Assembly: GCA_916700875.1 (NCBI GenBank)
Contig: CAKAKS010000032.1
Location: 11,096,129-11,160,128 of the forward strand
Source of the DNA: Sebastes aleutianus
Lineage: Eukaryota; Chordata; Actinopteri; Perciformes; Sebastidae
DNA length: 64,000 nucleotides
Direction: 5' to 3'
A program made the translations under genes and the position numbers. Positions 44,101 to 54,150 of this stretch are shown here, piece after piece. The stretch's first letter is position 1. Each line of letters begins with the position of its first letter. Under the pieces are notes generated by a model. The model was not told the origin of the DNA and made no database searches. It was given only the letters and a program-made list of their open reading frames with translations.

Positions 44101-46402
44101 CGGACAGTGACAGGCTCTGTGACCGAGAGAGACATGTTTATCAGACTCAGCTGTCTGTCACAAAGGTCACTGTGGGGAATAGGAATCACATTGAATACAA
44201 ATACATTAGGTGCCATGGAGGCAAACACATAATCAATATAACAGCTGATAAATGCTACATAAGGAATTGTAAACTTTCTATTACATAAGCATATTGTTGA
44301 GGTGTTATTGTTCGAATATTTCACATAAAATCTAGCTAAGAAAACCTCAGGCAGTTTTTGTGCCACCGTAATCTCAAAACCACTAGGGGGCACCAAAGCT
44401 CTGGGAATGCCTTGACTGTCTTCTTTTTACCTCCCATGTAGAGTTCCAGTCCAGACCTGACCCTGCAGTTGATCTTCTTCGATGGAGAGGAGGCTTTTTT
44501 CCAGTGGACCTCCACAGACTCCCTTTATGGCTCTCGCCACCTGGCCCAGAAAATGCAGGACACCCCACACCCCGCCGGAGCCACAGAAACCAACGAACTA
44601 CACGCCATGGTACGCCGCAGTTCTCTACTCACACTTTTTCTGTCTAACCACCTGAGATTATCATAATCACTTAATCACACTCAGGATCATCCATTTGTTA
44701 GCCCATATCAATTTGAGTACAATCTGCTTAGCCCTGATCTCCACTTTCTCACACAGCCCACACAGACACCTCAACAAGGGAGGTCTTAAATAGTTTTGTA
44801 TTTTGCATAAATCCCAAAGCCACCCATTTTATCATCTGGGAGGCTTGGATGTCATGATATCAAACATCATTTATTATACAGTCTATGATAACAACATGTC
44901 ATTGGTATATGTTTCTGTGTCCTAACCATGGAGAGATAGATAGTGCAACTGACTATCTACAAATGTAGACATTCCTGTGTGGACAGACAGAGATAAAGCA
45001 GAGATAGCATGCACATGGAGCATTGATGTCAGTGTGTTGCACCACCACACCTCAAAGCAGGGGCACTGAGGTTTAATTATTATGGGAGGCTTCTTGTCAG
45101 GAACTTATCTTCAGGATGAGTAGAGAGAGTTTCCCATGAGAGCTCACCAGCATCATTCCCCCTCCTCCTCCTCCTCCTCCTCCTCCTCCCTGTTTCTTCT
45201 CCTCCAGGATCTGTTTGTGTTGATGGACCTGATCGGGACTCCTGACCCGCGCTTCTGCAACCAGTTCCCCAACACAACGCCGTGGCTCTCCAGACTGCAG
45301 AGCATTGGTGAATGATCAAATGTTTTACTATCATTGTAAACACCATAAGTAGGTCTGTTTACTTTGGTGAAGGTGTGTGCCACAAACAACACAAGTCACT
45401 TTAATCATCAGTCACAAATACGTCAGTCCAGACGGTCATCATCGTACAGAGGTCCTATGTTGCAACTTTGTGAACTATTAAGAGAAATGGAATATAATAT
45501 TCAACTATGTTTTCATCAGTGCATAATCACCTGAAACTAAGAATTGTTGTGTTTTCGTTAGCTTAGAATGAGCCCTTCATATCTACATAGGGAGCGGTTC
45601 CTCTTGACGGTGTCCGCCGTGTTGCTCCGCCATGTTTGCAGCCCAGAACGGACAAACCAAACACTGGCTCTGGAGAGGGCCTTTTGCGTTTTTTTGCGTT
45701 ACCTGAAGGCCATAGTAGTGTTATTGTGGTAAGGATGGCCTCTGAGCGAGGCGAATGACGATACCACGGTTTTGCACTCGGCACCTCATGTTACCACAGT
45801 CTTGGAAAGGGTGGAGTGAGCGTAGGGGTACTCGGTTGGTTGCAATCTGCAACCACACCACTAGATGCCACCAAATCCAACACAATGTACCTTTCAACTA
45901 TTAATAAATAATTCATAAGGATGTTTTCTTTAAACTGAACTAACAGATGTACATGTATACTCTTTGTCCTCACTCTTATATCCTCAGAAAAGCGTTTACA
46001 CTCCATGAACCAGCTTGTGGATCATCCTAACAGCGTGCAATATTTCTGGCCCAATCAACCCGTTGGCCACATACAAGATGATCATATACCATTCCTAAAC
46101 AGAGGTAGACACACCAAATAACACAATTACCGCAAACATGATATACATGACATACATGATTACATATTATTGTGTATAACTCTGTTGGATGATGCTCATC
46201 CTGTGCCTCTCTGTCAGATGTTCGCATCCTCCACCTCATCCCGTCCCCCTTCCCGTCCGTGTGGCACACGTTTGATGACAACGAGCAGAACCTGGATCGT
46301 TCCACCATTCAGAACCTCAACAAGATCCTGCAGATTTTTGTTCTGGAGTACCTCAACGCCAGACCCGTCATCCAACAAACAAACCCACAGAATGCCCCGT
46401 AA
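38044..46402 (+). CDS. qpct: Glutaminyl-peptide cyclotransferase, complete, 7 exons
   Basis: Secreted or Golgi zinc enzyme that turns N-terminal Gln (or Glu) of peptides into pyroglutamate. The seven exons sum to 1107 nt, 368 residues; human QPCT is 361. A hydrophobic signal segment follows Met11 (MRFFYTVAIWVAFSHC). Zinc and catalytic positions are visible: D156 in GATDSAVPCAMM, E195/E196 in FFDGEEAF, H324 in SVWHTFDDNE. Cysteines C135 (LACHYDSKY) and C161 (VPCAMM) match the conserved disulfide pair. The C-terminus extends about 13 residues past the usual EYL end. Phases join throughout. QPCTL differs by having a membrane anchor; the signal segment and the PRKD3 neighbourhood favour qpct. Confidence 0.96.
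38152..40341 (+). other. qpct intron 1
   Basis: 2.2 kb. Contains the interspersed repeat at 38940-39250; nothing else recognised. Open frames here have no domain signature. Confidence 0.7.
38940..39250 (-). repeat. Interspersed repeat related to 9580-9850 and 53855-54150
   Basis: Reverse orientation. Blocks such as TTTTCAAGTGAGATGATTTGG, CTGTCATTCTGAGTTGAATAT and TTTCTGACATTTTAAAGACCA match the other copies. Confidence 0.7.
40342..40488 (+). CDS. qpct: qpct exon 2
   Basis: 49 codons, LHHRALTLTRNEISTALSHT, then DLEQMWQRDLRPLMVTRYPG, then SAGNQAVQE. Acceptor CCAG, donor GTGAGT. Confidence 0.94.
40788..40965 (-). mobile_element. tRNA-derived SINE, qpct intron 2
   Basis: On the minus strand it has an A box (GGTAGCCGAGTGGTT) and a good B box (GGGTTCGATGCC), then a body with GGGACCTTTGATGCATGTC and a CT-rich stretch ending near AATAAAGGC. 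Same family layout as 33125-33280. Confidence 0.75.
40992..41600 (+). mobile_element. hAT-like remnant, qpct intron 2
   Basis: Begins TAGGGCTGTCAAAGTTAACG and near the right end has AATTTGCAATTAATCGCAATT and GATTAATCGC, which echo inverted terminal motifs. The expected CAGCCCTA terminus is missing, so the right end is truncated. Holds a short (TAATA)n tract. Confidence 0.7.
42172..42453 (+). CDS. qpct: qpct exon 3 (first zinc ligand)
   Basis: 94 codons from HIKTTLGSLGAGWEV to ALDEELKAQK. Contains LVLACHYDSKYY, REFLGATDSAVPCAMM and ELARAL. The zinc aspartate and both disulfide cysteines are here. Acceptor ACAG, donor GTGGTG (weak). Confidence 0.95.
42867..43747. mobile_element. TTAA-flanked MITE, family E, carrying a nested MITE, qpct intron 3
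   Basis: Begins TTAAAGGATAAGGC and ends GCCTTATCCCTTA. The halves are separated by the family C element at 43156-43530. Blocks flanking the break (GCACTATAGTTTTTAGCAAA on the left; CAGTGCCCATGTTAATGGTA on the right) belong to one recognisable repeat. Confidence 0.75.
43156..43530 (-). mobile_element. TTAA-flanked MITE, family C copy 2 (nested)
   Basis: Begins TTAAAGCTGCTAAATGCAAG and ends CGTATAGTGCACTTTTAA. In reverse orientation its end matches the start of 12439-12755 (ATATCCAGAGCAT and ATAGCA-CAACTATT). Confidence 0.78.
44442..44609 (+). CDS. qpct: qpct exon 4 (catalytic glutamates)
   Basis: 56 codons, SSSPDLTLQLIFFDGEEAFF, then QWTSTDSLYGSRHLAQKMQD, then TPHPAGATETNELHAM. Acceptor GTAG, donor GTACGC. 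Confidence 0.96.
45161..45190. repeat. (TCC)n microsatellite at the qpct exon 5 acceptor
   Basis: About nine TCC units, ending 17 nt before the acceptor AG. Forms most of the polypyrimidine tract. Confidence 0.9.
45208..45307 (+). CDS. qpct: qpct exon 5
   Basis: 100 nt; DLFVLMDLIGTPDPRFCNQF, then PNTTPWLSRLQSI, phase 1. The polypyrimidine tract of its acceptor includes a (TCC)n microsatellite. Donor GTGAAT. Confidence 0.95.
45988..46104 (+). CDS. qpct: qpct exon 6
   Basis: 117 nt; EKRLHSMNQLVDHPNSVQYF, then WPNQPVGHIQDDHIPFLNR. The IQDDHIPFL block is the conserved loop near the active site. Acceptor TCAG, donor GTAGAC. Confidence 0.95.
46218..46402 (+). CDS. qpct: qpct exon 7 (zinc histidine, stop)
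   Basis: 185 nt; DVRILHLIPSPFPSVWHTFD, then DNEQNLDRSTIQNLNKILQI, then FVLEYLNA and a fish-specific tail ending NPQNAP, TAA at 46400-46402. The stop runs straight into a poly-A stretch. Confidence 0.95.
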
Positions 46403-47501
46403 AAAAAAAAACGACAGCTTTCTTTCTTTTGATGTTTCACTGTAGTAAAGATCTTCAGCTGTTAGTTTACAGAATAGTCTGTATTTAATGCTGTTTAAAC
46501 AACAACAATATGTAGTCTTTGACCTTATAATTGAGAGTGTATTTGAGACTCATATCAACTGGGTGCAGCTGCAGAAAACATTTTACATAGAGAATATGTT
46601 TAGAGATACATGGACATTTTTTATTTTTGAAATCTTTGTCTAAACATATTTTATTTGAAATGTACTTTCCTCCCAAATGGGGTTCATAAGAGACTTCAAA
46701 ACTCTGAAGCTTCATCTTCTCGTTCAAGTCCCCAGCAACAAGATCAGCACACAGGATCTTCTGTGTGTTTCTTACTACACTGCTCTCTTTATATCAGCCT
46801 TAAACCCCCCTTTACACTGTGATGAGGCATCTTAGTGTCAATGCTAATGTCTAGGATCTGGTGCCTCAAAGAGAAGGAAAAAGAGCTGTTGAAATGCTAT
46901 GACACCCTTTATTTTTTTCCACCTGGCGACGTTGAAATACATGAATGCAGTGCAAGACCAAAGTTGGTGATAATTTCATTATGAATTACTGTTAATGGAC
47001 GGCTGTAGCATGAAAACACTTGCTTATAGTAATGTGATAACATCCAGAATATCTGATCTGTCATGTGTGATAAATATATACAATAAGGCCACCCACATGA
47101 TGCTACCAAAACACATGTTTTAGCTGAGTATATGGCGACACACTGCGTGTTTTACAGCTACAGGGTATACGTGACATTTCCTCTCCTACAGTAAATCTGT
47201 TCAGAGCGAAACGTGTCAGGGGCAGGAAGTGGGTTTATTTGTATTCTAACATCTTTAGCCCTTCATATCCTGTCATCTTAGAGAGTGAAGTGGATAACTT
47301 CCTGTGCTCATGTTTTTGCCTTCCTTTGTTTATATGATATTATTAGCCCGATCTTAATGTAGATCCCAGAATAATATACACTGCCAAAACTGGACTTCCT
47401 GTATTTTGAGGCTGAAATAAATGTTGATTCAGATCATGCAGAGTTTGCTTATCTTTACATGTCTTTGTTTTACTGTTAGTGTTTTAGGAGCTGTGAATAA
47501 A
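46403..47501 (+). other. qpct 3' UTR and poly(A) signals
   Basis: AT-rich non-coding sequence after the stop. AATAAA hexamers occur at 47416-47421 and 47496-47501, either of which could end the transcript, giving a 3' UTR of about 1.0-1.1 kb. Confidence 0.6.
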
Positions 47502-49887
47502 AGAGGTTTGTCTGATGCTTGGTCATTGTGATGACCTTTTGTATGAGGAAGTGTTCACTTTTTTCTGTAATTCTAACCTAAAACAACAAGAATAACGTCG
47601 CCAATACCGTTCTTGCATGGTTTCCATCTGGTGCTCAGGTCTTTCTCTCTCAAACACCCTTTCCATCCCTCCGCCTCACCTCAACAACAATCCCATGATT
47701 CATTTAATCCTATCAGGGAGGACCTCCCCTGAATTCCACACCACCCAGATCCCCTTCAATCCAGCCCACTCCCATGAGAACCGAACGTGGATCTGACTCT
47801 CCCGTTTGGGATGCCTGGCAACAATGTACACAAACATACTGTATATCTTGTCTTGGAGGAGATAAAGAGCTTCAGGGGGGCATTAGGGTCACCTAAGACT
47901 GCAATTTGTTGTATAGTTTCAACCCCAAACTGTGTGTTTTAATGCTTTCTCTTGACTTGTAAACAAGTGGTAAAAGTTTAATGACCTATAAAGATACCTT
48001 TGCTTCTGTTTTGTCTTATAATGTGCTAATCCTCACTTCTTTCATGTTTTCTATAAACGCTTACCTCCCGGCATTCTACCTGTCAGTCATCACCAAAATT
48101 ACTCGGTTAAGCTACTGTGAAGAAAATATTTTTAATTAACTTTAATCTAAAGAAAGGACTCAAAATATGTCTTGGCTCTGCAGTCCAACCAGCAAGGAAA
48201 CCAGCATGCTGGAACAAGGAAAAGGAGGAGAAGTAATTGTTGTATGGCACCATATTGGGGCTTCCAGTATTTCTTTTTTTTTGCCTTGACAGCAAATTGA
48301 TACGTGCCCAGGTTTAATAACAGCCACGCTTTAATCTGCAGATGATTACAGTGCAGCGTGTTCAACAGCTTCCAGCTGTATAGTAATGGAGTGATGGGAA
48401 GGGCCGGGACTCTCCCATGCAAGGTGTGTTTCGGATTGTTAGAAAACAAAGCCAGGAGAGGTTACTAAATGTCATAAACCATAATAGTAAAAATAACTTT
48501 ACAAAAGCCTCTGAAGGAAGCCACAGAGCTAAATCAAGTTGAAGTTTCAACACTTGTATGAACTAGATATAGATTCAAATCAACCTCATTCTTTCAACTG
48601 AATAAGGCCCCTTTTTATTTTTACATTTCTTAATACATACTAATGATGTGCTTTCTAATCCTTTGTGTAGTAGCTAGCTGTTGACACACAATAAACCTGC
48701 TCTCACCAATCATGGTCTATGTTACATATAGTATATATCAGCTATAGAGCAAGGAAATAAAATGATGTTTGGTCAAATGTATGAATTAGTTATGATCACA
48801 AGTCACATAGCGTCACTGACAGGCGAAAATCACCATCATCATAGCTGTATAATTTTACTGCTCAGAAATTTCTATTATTAAAAAATTAAGTAGCTGGGAC
48901 AGCCGTCTGCTCCTTTATAGCCTACAATTTTATTGGATTGGAGATGTTTTCTAAATTAGTTATTGAGGTTGTATTCAATGAAGCATTACTGTGAGCATGT
49001 GTGTACCTGTGTGGGGAAGATTGTAGGGCAGCCTGCTATTCCATGACTTGCAATGGGGCAAGTTACCAGCAGAGAGCAGCTGTGAGTCACATTCAGTTTA
49101 GAACGAGCTTGTGATGTTTTTCTTACATGATAATAAATATTGATGTCTGCAAATATGATTGAAAAATAGCTAATATCACACTAATGACTTAATGTCATGT
49201 CAGCAAGGTATTAGTATCAGTGTGCTAGCCTATGAAACCATGACTATACCACAAATAAGATGTTTAATGCACATTGTACCAATTTACCTGGCATTTAACA
49301 TTTTAATCATGTTGACCAACTCACAGCTTAATCTGTGTTCCTGGATATATTTAGTTTTCAGGAGCAATTAATATAATCTGGGCAGCACACTAGATATGTA
49401 CTAGATCTGTACACGCCTCCACTTTCAAATGAGGGCGGTGAACGTACAGAAACTACTGACGTCACACGCTACATTCATGTGCTCTACGTAAACTCCTGCT
49501 TTCCGTGTCCCGAAGTGGTAAATAGACTAGTGTTTTTGGTCAGAAATAACTATAAAAATGGCTGTTACAAAAAACAATCGAAAAAGACAACATTTCACGG
49601 AAAATGAAGAAATACATCATGATAAAAAAATTACTTTCGATAAGCATGCACAATTGTGACAATATATAGGCTATAATTACTTAGTTAAAATATGAATACA
49701 ATTAAAACAACATAAACTATGAAGATTTTTCACGTTAATATTTGGCTGAGAAAAGCTATCTTATATTAGGGCTTACTTAGCTTGTTATTAAGGTGATTTG
49801 GCACCTATTTTTGCACCCAAATTGTGATTTTTTTCCCCCCAGTATTCCCGGTAGCACCTGAATGCATCATTGATCCCAGACCGGGCA
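47502..49887. other. Interval between qpct and cnksr3
   Basis: 2.4 kb of AT-rich sequence. I see no exon, repeat family or RNA gene I can name. Confidence 0.6.
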
Positions 49888-49895
49888 GTGAGGAG

Positions 49896-50814
49896 TAGTG
49901 ATGTGCCGATCACGAACGAGCCGTCTCTCTGAGCCGGCTCTTTTAATTGACCAATAGGAGCCGGCTCCTGTCTGAGAGCCGTTTTTTTTTTCTTTCTTTA
50001 CTTAATTCAAGGCAGAATGATAGGATGATGTTCTCCGCGCCACGGGCACTTCATGCACTGACTGTGACCGAATGTTGTATTAATGACATCCGTGGGATCA
50101 ATCATGTGATGATAGACAAGTCAAGTCAAGTCAAATTTATTTCTATAGCACATTTAAAACAACATGAGCTGACCAAAGTGCTTTACAGACATAGTGCAGA
50201 ATAAAAAACAGGTCAACAGAGCAGACAACAAAATCTCACACATCCACAGACAGAGAACAAGATAAAATCCATGAGTAAAAGACTGTTATAATAAGCATTA
50301 TAAAAGGCCAATTAGTAATCACAATTCCAGTACATTCAAAAGTCAAAGAAAAGAGGTGGGTCTTGAGCTTTGCTTTGAAAGACTCTGTAGAGGGAGCAGA
50401 TCTGATGTGGAGAGGCAGTTTGTTCCACAGATTAGGGCCCGCAACTGACAAGGATCATACCATCAAGCAGGGAGGGGTGGGAATGCGCGGCGCGCTGACG
50501 GTCTACAGGTACAGAGCAGGAGGAAGAGGAGGAGAGAAAGAGAGAGAGGAGTGTGGTGCACGTAAATTAAGCCGCATGTAAAATTATGGTATTCTGGAAA
50601 TTATAAGGATTAGTATAAGTACATTGAATAATTTAAGTGATATATGTGCACACACATACTAATAATAGGTCAAAACAGCGCTAAATGTGGCTGAATTATA
50701 AAAGGCAGAAGTGGTAAACCGAAGAGCCGTTTGGGAGCCGAAAGAGCCGGCTCTTATTGGTGAGCTGAGCCAAATGATCCGGCTCACTAAAAAGAGCCTA
50801 AATTCCCATCACTA
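49896..50814 (-). mobile_element. hAT-type element just upstream of cnksr3
   Basis: Flanked by a perfect 8-bp duplication GTGAGGAG (49888-49895 and 50815-50822). Ends TAGTGATG and CATCACTA are inverted. Subterminal parts carry repeated GAGCCGGCTCTTT-like blocks on both sides. Interrupted by a LINE 3' fragment (50120-50452). No transposase frame. Confidence 0.88.
50120..50452 (-). mobile_element. LINE 3' fragment nested in the hAT element
   Basis: The minus-strand frame reads SVAGPNLWNKLPLHIRSAPS then TESFKAKLKTHLFSLTFE, the typical C-terminus of LINE ORF2 proteins of the L2/Rex-like kind. It is followed by the tail ending AATTTATTTCTATAGCAC (as read on plus). Only the last ~40 codons and the 3' UTR remain. 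Confidence 0.8.
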
Positions 50815-50822
50815 GTGAGGAG

Positions 50823-51014
50823 CAGTGGGTGATTTGAGTCCAGCCTCCACTCACTGAGCTCAGAGTTGATTAGTGGCTGAGACACAAACAGACGAACAGC
50901 ACAAACCTGTTGCGAACAATGTGACAGCAACATTTTCTTTTATTTAAATTGTACAACCTCCGTCGCCAAACTTTGGGCACATTTTTATCCCTGTTAATTG
51001 TGTTTAAAGGAGCC
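50823..51014 (+). promoter_or_regulatory. Presumed cnksr3 core promoter/5' UTR
   Basis: 192 bp between the hAT target duplication and the cnksr3 ATG. No TATA box is obvious and I cannot place a start site. The hAT element therefore borders or overlaps the promoter. Confidence 0.4.
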
Positions 51015-51066
51015 ATGGAGCCGATAACAAAGTGGACGCCGAAGCAAGTAGTCGAGTGGATGAGAG
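51015..51066 (+). CDS. cnksr3: cnksr3 first coding exon (SAM domain start)
   Basis: Connector enhancer of kinase suppressor of Ras family: scaffold proteins acting in Ras/MAPK and, for CNKSR3, aldosterone/ENaC regulation. The ATG has a strong context (GGAGCCATGG). It encodes MEPITKWTPKQVVEWMR plus one base, then a good GTGAGT donor. The MEP-TKW-PKQVV-W pattern is the start of the CNK SAM domain. It fits remembered CNKSR3 (about 14 of 18 positions) better than CNKSR2 (about 12 of 18) and CNKSR1. The next exon was looked for and not found before the right edge. The call rests on 17 residues only. Confidence 0.78.
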
Positions 51067-51410
51067 GTGAGTCTCAGCACTTTAACGTTAATTAGCATTT
51101 TAGTTGACAGAAACAACAACAACATTTACCACATTACTGCTCCTTCAGAAAGCTTCTCTGTCTATAAACTGTGAGGAGTCTCTCCTCGGTTTATCTCGAT
51201 GCTAGTTTCGTTGAAACTGCTCCTGTTGTGTGACAACATACCTCCACTGAAGCGCTTATAACAATGGGACTGCATAGTTACTCTGCTTAGTTACTCTCAC
51301 TGAACGTTACAGATGTTAGCTAACATCTCACTTATGCTAGCTAGCTGTGATGTGATTGCTGCTCATTGCAACGTTTGAATCGTGTTTGTGTTACCTTTTC
51401 TGCTCTGAGT

Positions 51411-52107
51411 GACATTAACACTAGTGTGGGTAAAGACATGTTTAATTCAGTCACTGGTTTCCATGTTTATATGTCAGAAACTCACTAGTCAGTGACAATT
51501 TTAGACCTAAAACTCTTTATTTGGTAGTGTTGTGTTTTGCCTCAGTGTCTCTAATCTAAAACAAGTTTTGTTCTCTATTAGTGAAGAATGACAAGTCAAC
51601 ACAGTCACATTCACTCATTGCTTTTAATTAAGTTTGTCTGACATTAACACTAGTGTAGGTAAAGACATGTTTAATTCAGTCACTGGTTTCCATGTTTATA
51701 TGTCAGAAACCCACTAGTCAGAGACAATTTTATACCACAACACCTCTTTATCTGGTTGTATTTTGCCTCAGGGTCTAATCTAAAACAAGTTCTCTATTGA
51801 ACAATAGTGAAGAATGACAGTCAACACAGTCAACATTCACTCATTGCTTTTAATTAAGTTTGTTTGTTTGTCTGACATTAACACTAGTGTAGGTAAAGAC
51901 ATGTTTAATTCAGTCACTGGTTTCCAAATGTTTATATGTCAGAAACCCACTAGTCAGAGACAATTTTATACCACAACAACTCTTTATCTGGCAGTGTTTT
52001 GCCTCAGGGTCTCTAATGTAAAAGAAGTTTTGTTCTCTATTAGTGAAGAATGAAAGTCAACACAGTCAACATTCACTCATTGCTTTTAATTAAGTTTGTT
52101 TGTTTGT
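51411..52107. repeat. Minisatellite, three units of about 230 bp
   Basis: Units start with GACATTAACACTAGTG at 51411, 51640 and 51874. Each contains AGACATGTTTAATTCAGTCA, ATATGTCAGAAAC and TTCACTCATTGCTTTTAATTA. They differ by small indels and by the length of a terminal (TTTG)n tract. Confidence 0.93.
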
Positions 52108-52706
52108 TTGTTTATTAAGATCCCCATTAGCTTTTGCATAGCAGCAGCTATTCTTCCTGGGGTCCACATAGTTTACATGGTGACAATACAAAACTACACA
52201 TTCACACTACTCATCATACACTAACATAACACATCGTAATACACGTCAACTGTAAATAAAACAATAACAACTGACACAGTTTAAATAACAAAAACACAAA
52301 GAAAATAGAGCGGCTCCTACTGAATCTATCATGATCTAACAGATAAATATCATCATTTAACATGGAATGCCCATAATACCCATACACACCCAAGAATACT
52401 TATTAATTTACTAAAGTTTCTTCTTAAGTAATGCTCTTTTAGTGTTTTTTTTAAAACCATATATAGTATTTTGTTGTGTAATATGATTTGGGAGTGAATC
52501 CCATTCTTGCATTGCTCTGTATATTGTTGTACTTTGACCTGATTTGGTTTTGGATCTCGGTAAAGTAAAACTAAGTAATTTTAAGTAAAAATAATACTGA
52601 TGTGTAACCAGTATTTTAATGTTGACCTCAGTTTTGAAATCACTGCCATGATGTCTGATCCCTCTGATGAAGCCAAAAATGATTGGAACACCATCAACCA
52701 TTACGC
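52108..52706 (-). mobile_element. LINE 3' end with ORF2 C-terminus
   Basis: On the minus strand an open frame ends with YRAMQEWDSLPNHITQQNTI then YGFKKNTKRALLKKKL, the form of a LINE reverse-transcriptase protein C-terminus. The 3' tail is read on plus as TTTATTAAGATCCCCATTAG and follows the (TTTG)n of the minisatellite. Truncated at its 5' side. Confidence 0.75.
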
Positions 52707-53854
52707 ATTCAGACTTGTTTTAGTGCTTTTTAGGATGTGACACTCTAATTAAACACCGTACCTGTTTCCGGTGCTGAGAGGAATGCTGTAATGACATCAG
52801 TACAATATGAAACTGAGTTCAGTCACAGCATTGGTATGTCTAGTGAGAGACACCAAATGGTATGTGAAGTATGGTTGGAAATAGTCAGAGTGGGATCGGT
52901 CCAAACACATAAAAAGTGAAGTGTGTGTGTGTGTGTGTTATATGGCAAAAGGAGTAATGGGATGTATATATGGTCAGCGGTGGGACAAAGATGTCCGTCT
53001 TTCCCAAAACAAATAATTTGTGACTTCCTTTTTAATCTCATAATTTGTATCCAAGCTCTTTCGTCATTATTTGTGAACTATGACAGTGTTGTATCTGCGG
53101 ATTGATGCATGCCTGCCAGTGCTCATCTATAGTTGGGAGCTAAAGGGGATTGTGGAGGGGTTAGCGTCAGTGTGTGCAGTGAAAAGAGCCCGGCCAGGGC
53201 TTGCATGGACGGGGGATTAGTTGTCTACACTGGCCCCATTGCTGTCAGTCAGGCTCCATTGCTGTCAGTCTCCTGCAAATCTGACTCAGCAGTTGTCTCT
53301 GTTGGTCTTAACTTGTGGATTTGTAGAAGTGAACTAACTGAAATGACAGCAGACTATTCATGGGAATATTTCATATATCCCATTCACAAACAAACCCGGT
53401 GCATGGGCATGGGGTGTTGAACACAGGGTCAACTTTTATTAAAAGTTTATTAAAGTGATGGATAAGTCGGCCTATCAGGTCATTCTCTCATTGTTAATTT
53501 AACTTAATCAAAAGTTGTCACTGCAGTGTTGTCTGTACACTCCAGATTCAACAAAGCAGATGATGCAACCTTGCGAAGTCATTTCTAAAATGTAACTTTC
53601 CTCATTGTGGTCGTCTAGTGAGGCTAAACAGGGGTTTGCTTTGGTTAGAGGTGTTGCCGGTGGTGTAGACTACAATTACTTTACATGAAATCGGATCTGC
53701 CTTTAAGCAGTCAGAGCCACAGAACAAATAAAACTCTCGACTGAAATTCAAAATACAGTGCCTTGTTGTCATAATTTAAACCACTCCACAGATTGCTGAT
53801 TGGTCTGACCTCCAGCTGCTGGGTCAGTCAAGTCTAAATGAATGTTTTAGAGCT

Positions 53855-54150
53855 ACAACAAGTTTGAGTAATTTTTTTAAGAAAAAAAAAAAAGTCAAAA
53901 TTCTCTGATTCCAGCTTCTTAAATGTGAATATTTTCTAGTTTCTTTCCTCTTCTATGACAGTAAAATGAATATCTTTGAGTTGTGGACAAAACAAGACAT
54001 TTGAGGACGTCATCTTGGGCTTTGGGGAACACTGATCAACATTTTTCACCATTTTCTGACATTTTATAGACCAAACAACTAAACGATTTGTCGAGAAAAT
54101 AATAGACAGATTAATTGACTATGAAAATAATCCTTAGTTGGAGCCCTAGA
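53855..54150 (-). repeat. Interspersed repeat related to 9580-9850 and 38940-39250
   Basis: Contains GATTCCAGCTTCTTAAATGTG, ATGAATATCTTTGAGTTGTGG, TTTTCTGACATTTTATAGACC and an end TTAGTTGGAGCCCTA. The best-preserved of the three copies. Confidence 0.72.
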
